From the NCBI RefSeq assembly GCF_042657365.1, contig NZ_JBHSKT010000002.1, positions 372,001-436,000 of the forward strand: a DNA stretch of 64,000 nucleotides. The letters are read 5' to 3'. Both the position numbers and the translations under genes were made by a program. This document shows, one piece after another, positions 59,529 to 64,000 of this stretch (positions are counted from its first letter, which is position 1; each line of letters starts with the position of its first letter). The notes beneath the pieces are model-generated. The model saw nothing but the letters and a program-made list of their open reading frames with translations. It had not been told where the DNA came from and did not search any database. The stretch is from Adhaeribacter_A terreus (GTDB taxonomy: Bacteria > Bacteroidota > Bacteroidia > Cytophagales > Hymenobacteraceae).

Positions 59529-59698
59529 GCGAACGATGTTAAAAAGTTTTAAAATCGAGTGTTGTCTAAGTGTGTTTCTGGCGGATGTTTTGTTCACCAT
59601 TTTTTAATTACCCTTTACTAAAAAACAGAGCGCATTTCTTTTAAAAGCGCTTGCTATTCTATTTAAAGTTCTTGTTTTACTCTTTCATTTTTCCGGCC

Positions 59699-59732
59699 TA
59701 AAATGGTATCGTTTTTAGCCTGAAAAGTCTGG
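59699..59732 (+). repeat. 34-bp dispersed repeat copy
   Basis: TAAAATGGTATCGTTTTTAG then CCTGAAAAGTCTGG. Confidence 0.6.
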
Positions 59733-59927
59733 TATTTAATATATGGATCTGCTTGTGAAAGCTTAATTGTACGATAATAAAATTTATATACAATTTTAAA
59801 TATGAATTCATTGATCAAAGGAAACGGCTTAGATTTACTCAAGTCCTCAAATGCGTTGATCCTTTAAAAGAACACTAATTAATCTATTGTGAAATAACAT
59901 TATTCCGCTAAACCAAATCCCAATTTT

Positions 59928-60245
59928 ATGTTAAAAACAAATCTTATAGTGTTTGCAATCTGGCTTGCAGGAGCTGCGTGCAATTGTGCATTTGCACAGC
60001 AGCGCAAAAGTGAAATTCCAGATAAAGTAAAGCCTCTCACTTTCGAAATTCTGGTTGATCAGTACAATTTTCCAGTTAAAATGAATACCGGTAACCCTGA
60101 AAGAGACCAGCAGGTGTATGCCGCAGCAAAGCAGAATTGGGTGGCAGCTAACAAGGAATTATACCGCCGGTATAACAGCCAGGGTATAAAAGTAAGCCCG
60201 GAAAAGAGAAGAAAAGCACAACCAGTTTTAAGTCCTTCAAAATAA
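59928..60245 (+). CDS. Small exported protein, unknown function
   Basis: A 105-residue protein with a signal peptide (LIVFAIWLAGAACNCAFAQQ). The mature 80 residues are charged and contain FEILVDQYNFPVKMNTGNPE and AAKQNWVAANKELYRRYNSQ, with no known domain. It ends four bases before the start of the giant surface protein gene, so the two are probably co-transcribed. It might be a periplasmic partner of that protein, but this is only positional. Confidence 0.7.
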   Translation: MLKTNLIVFAIWLAGAACNCAFAQQRKSEIPDKVKPLTFEILVDQYNFPVKMNTGNPERDQQVYAAAKQNWVAANKELYRRYNSQGIKVSPEKRRKAQPVLSPSK

Positions 60246-60249
60246 ACTT

Positions 60250-63200
60250 ATGAAAAATAAATACTTTAGAATGATTTTTACTGCTTTTTTAGCAGTATGG
60301 TCGGGCCTGGCAATGGCGCAGGATTGTTTAACAGGTGGGTGTACTACAACAAGCTCCCAATATCCTTCCACCACGCAAACTACGAGTTCTTCTGTTTTCA
60401 CGGCTATTGCCACAGATATGTTTGCCGGAGAACATGCAGTCTGCAACGTAACAGCCGGAGTAACTTATCAGTGGTCTTTATGCGCGACTGATGGCGGGGC
60501 TACCGGCTATGATGCCGAATTGACCCTCTTAAACAATAGTACCAATGCAGTTCTTTGCTACAGCGATGACTTTTGTGGTTTAGATCCAAAAATCGGCTGG
60601 ACTGCTACTTTTACCGGTACTGTTAAAATAAGAGTAACGGAAGCAAGCTGCACCCCTAATACCATTGGAACAACATTGGTTTGGAGAGCAGTAGCTACCG
60701 GTACAGATGCAGGAGTTGGGGAAGTTTATACGCTAGGTACACTTTCCACTACGCATTCCAGTCCGCATGTGGTTTCTGCCGTTATCGTAAATAATGGCTC
60801 TACCGTATTAACCAATTTGCCGGTAACGCTCAATGTTACGGGTGCAAATACTTTCACCAATACCGTAGCCATTCCATCGCTGGCAGTGGGCGCTACTGTT
60901 GTGGTTCCTTTTGCGGGTTATTCAAGCGCTAACATTGGTAATAATACCGTAAGCGTAAGCGTTCCGACCGATGGCAACAATGCCAACAATACCAGAACAG
61001 TTTCACAAGTAGTAACCACAGCCAGCCAGTCTTATGCTTATGGTACAACTATCGTGGGCGGAATTGGTTTAAATTCCGGAACCGGCGAAGTTGCCATGAA
61101 ATTTAAGGCAGCCCCTGGCGCAACTTTACAGCAGGTAAAACCAACCTTCAATAGTACAGGAAAAGCATACCGGGTACGTGTCTTTAATGCCACTGGTGCA
61201 GGAAGTACACCAGGAACCTTGCTTTATACTTCTCCTATCCAGACTTCTGCGCAAGGTGTAAATACTGTCACTATCAGCCCTGCTTTAGCAGTACCAACTA
61301 CTTTCTTTGTGAGCATTGAACAGGTTACTGCCGGCGATAATATGGGATTAGCCTATCAGGATGAACTTCCGCTTCGCCCGCAAACTTTTTATGTAAATAC
61401 TACAATCGCAACTCCAGCATGGAGTGATCTTTCACCAGCGCTAACTTTCCGTACCATGGTTGAAACAGTGCTTTCTGGTGGCACAACGAGTTCAGATGCA
61501 GGAGTTGGGGAAGTTTATACGCTAGGTACGCTTTCCACTACGCATTCCAGTCCGCATGTAGTTTCTGCCGTTATCGTAAATAATGGCTCTACCGTATTAA
61601 CCAATTTGCCGGTAACGCTCAACGTTACGGGTGCAAATACTTTCACCAATACCGTAACCATTCCATCGCTGGCAGTGGGCGCTACTGTTGTGGTTCCTTT
61701 TGCGGGTTATTCAAGCGCTAACATTGGTAATAATACCGTAAGTGTAAGCGTTCCGACCGATGGCAACAATGCCAACAATACCAGAACAGTTTCACAAGTA
61801 GTAACCACAGCCAGCCAGTCTTATGCCTATGGCACAACTATTACTTCTGGCGCAGGATTTAATGCCGGAACCGGTGAAGTTGCCGTGAAATTCAAAGCCG
61901 CCGCTGGCGCAAACTTGCAGCAGGTAAAACCAACATTTAATGCGGCCGGCAAAGCGTTCCGGGTTCGTGTCTTCAATGCCACCGGTGCAGGAAACACTCC
62001 GGGAGCTTTGCTTTATACTTCCACTATCCAGACTTCTGTTCAGGGTGTAAATACCGTTAATATCAACCCAGCTGTAGCGGTGCCTACCACTTTCTTTGTG
62101 AGCATTGAGCAGGTTACCGCTGCCGATAATATGTCGATAGCATACCAGGATGAAACTCCGCTTCGTCCGGAAGTATTTTATTCTAATGGTAATATCGCTG
62201 CGCCAGTGTGGGCTGATCTGGCTCAGTTTGTTGGTTTCCGTATTATGCTGGAAACTGTTCTTTCGGGTTGTCAGCCAGCGTCACAGCCAACAGCAATTAC
62301 CGGCCCGGCTGCTATTTGCGGAACTGCCCCTGTAACGTATAGTGTGGCTACAGTAACTGGCGCTACAAACTATAACTGGTCTCTTCCAACGGGTTGGGTA
62401 TTTGTTTCAGGCCAGGGAACGAATAGCATTTCTGTTACGCCTGGTCCAGCCGGCGGAACAGTTTCCGTTTCGGCAAGCAATAACTGTGGTACCAGCGCAG
62501 ATCAAACGTTAGCAGTATCGATCAATCCGGGTGCTCCGGTACAGCCAGGTGCAATAACCGGTAATGCAGTCGCTTGTTCTGGTTTAGCCCAAACATATTC
62601 GGTAGCGCCAGTTACGGGTGCATCTACTTATACCTGGACGTTACCGGCCGGTTGGTCTGGTACATCTACTACAAACAGTATTTCGGTTACTGCCGGTTCT
62701 GGCGGAGGAACAATTAGCGTTGTAGCTTCAAACGGTTGCGGAAGCAGTTCTGCCCAAACTTTAGCAGTAACTACCAGCACTATTCCGGCTACACCTGGCG
62801 CAATAACCGGTAATACCAGCGTTTGCGTAAACTCTACTAATACCTATTCTGTTCCGGCCGTAACCGGCGCTAACAGCTATACCTGGACCTTGCCTTCGGG
62901 CTGGAGCGGAACTTCTTCTTCTAATTCTATTAACGTAACTGCCGGTACAGCTAGCGGTACTATTTCGGTGGTGGCTACAAATGCCTGCGGTAATAGCTCA
63001 GCTGCTACGCTTGCAATAAGCCTGAATTCAACTCCGGCTCAGCCAGGTTCTATTACCGGACCTACCAATTTATGCCAGGGTTCGGCTGGAACTTATAGTG
63101 TTGTTGCAGTGCCGGGTGCTACCAGCTATAACTGGACTTTACCTTCCGGTTGGAGCGGAACTTCCAATACAAATAGTATTTCAGCTACAGCAGGCAGTGC

Positions 63201-64000
63201 TGGTGGCAATATTACAGTATCGGCCACAAACAGCTGCGGTACCAGCACCGTTCAGACTTTAGCAGTTACAGCTACTGCAGGTTTACCGGCCCAGCCTGGT
63301 GCTATTACCGGTAGTGCGGTTGTTTGCTCCGGCGTTAATGTAACGTATTCAGTTCCGGCGGTAACGGGCGCTACTTCTTATACCTGGACGCTGCCGGGCG
63401 GCTGGTCTGGTACTTCCACTACCAATTCTATAAATGTGGTTGCCGGTACTGCTTCGGGCACTGTAAGTGTAATTGCAACAAACGGCTGCGGTACAAGTCC
63501 TGCTCAATCTTTAGCGGTTTCTGTATCAGCAATTGTTCAGCCAGGTACCATTACCGGAAGTTCAGCAGTATGTCAGGGTAATACGGCTACTTATTCAGTT
63601 GCTGCGGTTGCAGGAGCTACAAGCTATACCTGGACTTTACCGGCCGGTTGGTCAGGAACTTCTACCTCTAATTCTATTACTGTTACAGTTGGTACCACTG
63701 GTGGCACACTTTATGTAACGGCTACTGACGGTAATTGCACCAGTCCTGCGCAAAGCCTGAGCTTAAGTGTAAATGCATTGCCAGTAGTGCCAACAATTTC
63801 TACTGCGGGTGGTGTTTTAGCATCAAGTTCGGCAAATGGTAACCAATGGTTGCTGAACGGTACTCCAATTACTAACGCTACGGGTCAGTTTTACACTCCA
63901 ACACAAAACGGCTTCTATACAGTTACTGTAACCAATGCCAATGGTTGTTCTTCTACTTCTGCGCCGTATTCTTACTCTACCGTAGGTATTGCCGATGCGT
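60250..64000 (+). CDS. Giant repetitive surface protein, probably type IX secreted (3' end missing)
   Basis: At least 1250 codons; the frame is still open at the window edge. Order: signal peptide (1-22, ending AMAQ); a Cys-containing domain (about 23-150) with YQWSLCATDGGATGYDAELT; two 263-residue repeats (about 152-414 and 415-673), each a CARDB-like Ig part plus an AYGTTI region; six PKD-like repeats of about 84 residues (about 674-1175) with the signature YTWTLPAGWSGTS and PGAITG starts; and a final Ig-like part leading to SYSTVGIADA, where type IX sorting regions typically begin. Likely an adhesin or gliding-related surface filament. No catalytic domain is visible. Confidence 0.88.
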   Translation, partial: MKNKYFRMIFTAFLAVWSGLAMAQDCLTGGCTTTSSQYPSTTQTTSSSVFTAIATDMFAGEHAVCNVTAGVTYQWSLCATDGGATGYDAELTLLNNSTNAVLCYSDDFCGLDPKIGWTATFTGTVKIRVTEASCTPNTIGTTLVWRAVATGTDAGVGEVYTLGTLSTTHSSPHVVSAVIVNNGSTVLTNLPVTLNVTGANTFTNTVAIPSLAVGATVVVPFAGYSSANIGNNTVSVSVPTDGNNANNTRTVSQVVTTASQSYAYGTTIVGGIGLNSGTGEVAMKFKAAPGATLQQVKPTFNSTGKAYRVRVFNATGAGSTPGTLLYTSPIQTSAQGVNTVTISPALAVPTTFFVSIEQVTAGDNMGLAYQDELPLRPQTFYVNTTIATPAWSDLSPALTFRTMVETVLSGGTTSSDAGVGEVYTLGTLSTTHSSPHVVSAVIVNNGSTVLTNLPVTLNVTGANTFTNTVTIPSLAVGATVVVPFAGYSSANIGNNTVSVSVPTDGNNANNTRTVSQVVTTASQSYAYGTTITSGAGFNAGTGEVAVKFKAAAGANLQQVKPTFNAAGKAFRVRVFNATGAGNTPGALLYTSTIQTSVQGVNTVNINPAVAVPTTFFVSIEQVTAADNMSIAYQDETPLRPEVFYSNGNIAAPVWADLAQFVGFRIMLETVLSGCQPASQPTAITGPAAICGTAPVTYSVATVTGATNYNWSLPTGWVFVSGQGTNSISVTPGPAGGTVSVSASNNCGTSADQTLAVSINPGAPVQPGAITGNAVACSGLAQTYSVAPVTGASTYTWTLPAGWSGTSTTNSISVTAGSGGGTISVVASNGCGSSSAQTLAVTTSTIPATPGAITGNTSVCVNSTNTYSVPAVTGANSYTWTLPSGWSGTSSSNSINVTAGTASGTISVVATNACGNSSAATLAISLNSTPAQPGSITGPTNLCQGSAGTYSVVAVPGATSYNWTLPSGWSGTSNTNSISATAGSAGGNITVSATNSCGTSTVQTLAVTATAGLPAQPGAITGSAVVCSGVNVTYSVPAVTGATSYTWTLPGGWSGTSTTNSINVVAGTASGTVSVIATNGCGTSPAQSLAVSVSAIVQPGTITGSSAVCQGNTATYSVAAVAGATSYTWTLPAGWSGTSTSNSITVTVGTTGGTLYVTATDGNCTSPAQSLSLSVNALPVVPTISTAGGVLASSSANGNQWLLNGTPITNATGQFYTPTQNGFYTVTVTNANGCSSTSAPYSYSTVGIADA
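60704..61052 (+). repeat. Near-identical internal repeat, copy 1
   Basis: A 349-bp coding segment matching 61493-61841 with about seven mismatches (98 percent), offset by 789 bases (263 codons). Beyond it the two copies are clearly less alike. Confidence 0.85.
61493..61841 (+). repeat. Near-identical internal repeat, copy 2
   Basis: Second copy of the 349-bp segment inside the giant surface protein; differences are mostly silent. Confidence 0.85.
62269..63777 (+). repeat. Six PKD-like domain repeats
   Basis: Six units of about 250 bases, each encoding Q-P-G-x-I-T-G, a conserved Cys, Y-x-W-T-L-P-x-G-W-S-G-T-S and a second Cys (CG). Units 2-6 are the most alike. The paired Cys probably form one disulfide per domain. 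Confidence 0.8.

Larger units (their letters stand above)
59384..59927. other. AT-rich spacer upstream of the surface-protein genes
   Basis: Two 34-bp dispersed repeats (59492-59528 reversed, 59699-59732 forward). The rest is AT-rich with no open frame; the promoter for the genes at 59928 and 60250 must lie here, but no full consensus is evident. Confidence 0.6.

Noticed and set aside
60704..61841. Direct repeats as ends of a mobile element
   Set aside because: Both copies lie in frame inside one long coding sequence and encode the same domain, so they are protein repeats.

Overview
The window looks like chromosome from a Bacteroidota bacterium, most likely order Cytophagales and close to Hymenobacteraceae (Adhaeribacter-like; the genus is a guess). 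The evidence is type IX secretion C-terminal sorting regions, several Bacteroidota-only families (DUF4290 next to murA, DUF4349, TIGR02757, a DUF4905-like gene), weak Shine-Dalgarno sequences, and promoters of the form TTG-N19/20-TAnnTTTG. Most genes are moderate-GC housekeeping genes. They are interrupted by AT-rich accessory blocks and by intergenic spaces packed with dispersed repeats.

Layout. 1-413: 3' end of a WalJ-like metallo-hydrolase. 690-6770: accessory block (GC-rich epoxide hydrolase, then AT-rich NmrA-type reductase, DUF2798, exported cupin, MsrBA fusion, ZIP transporter) ending beside tRNA-Glu. 7093-19497: gap, universal stress protein, YegS-type lipid kinase plus SUI1 factor, NlpE/META lipoprotein, kdsB, LysM/DPBB protein, TIGR02757, YhcH, mutS2. 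19653-27927: secreted phospholipase D-like protein with a type IX sorting tail, murB, flavoprotein, ArsR/SRPBCC pair with visible operators, DUF2750, sugar MFS transporter. 28576-32370: rlmL-like methyltransferase, a frameshifted winged-helix regulator, a compact ScaI-like restriction-modification system with a controller gene, and an alpha/beta hydrolase fragment. 32386-35858: 3D-domain exported protein and a six-gene membrane-protein/regulator cluster. 36664-47946: pbpC, umuDC, DUF559, a hypothetical gene and a giant alpha-2-macroglobulin. 48108-59383: AI-2E permease, DUF4349, glutamate dehydrogenase, DUF4290-murA, endonuclease III, VapBC, UvrD/PcrA. 59928-64000: small exported protein and the first 1250 codons of a giant repetitive surface protein that runs off the window.

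The most unusual content is not in the genes. (1) A degenerate dispersed repeat of about 34 bp (core AAAACG[C/G]TAT, then TTTT, then AAAA[G/C]TC) occurs about 33 times, often touching start or stop codons and sometimes making up the first codons of a gene. (2) A repeat of about 195 nt, present twice (8325-8519 and 36182-36373), has base-paired segments that covary between the copies, as expected of a structured RNA; I do not recognise the family. Both copies are followed by the same two further repeat modules in the same order. (3) The restriction-modification genes share a 20-bp box (19/20 identical) overlapping two near-perfect Bacteroidota promoters, which suggests controller-protein regulation. 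(4) The neighbouring regulator is out of frame at an A9 run directly after its ATG, so it could be phase-variable. No CRISPR array, rRNA, transposase or integrase is visible.
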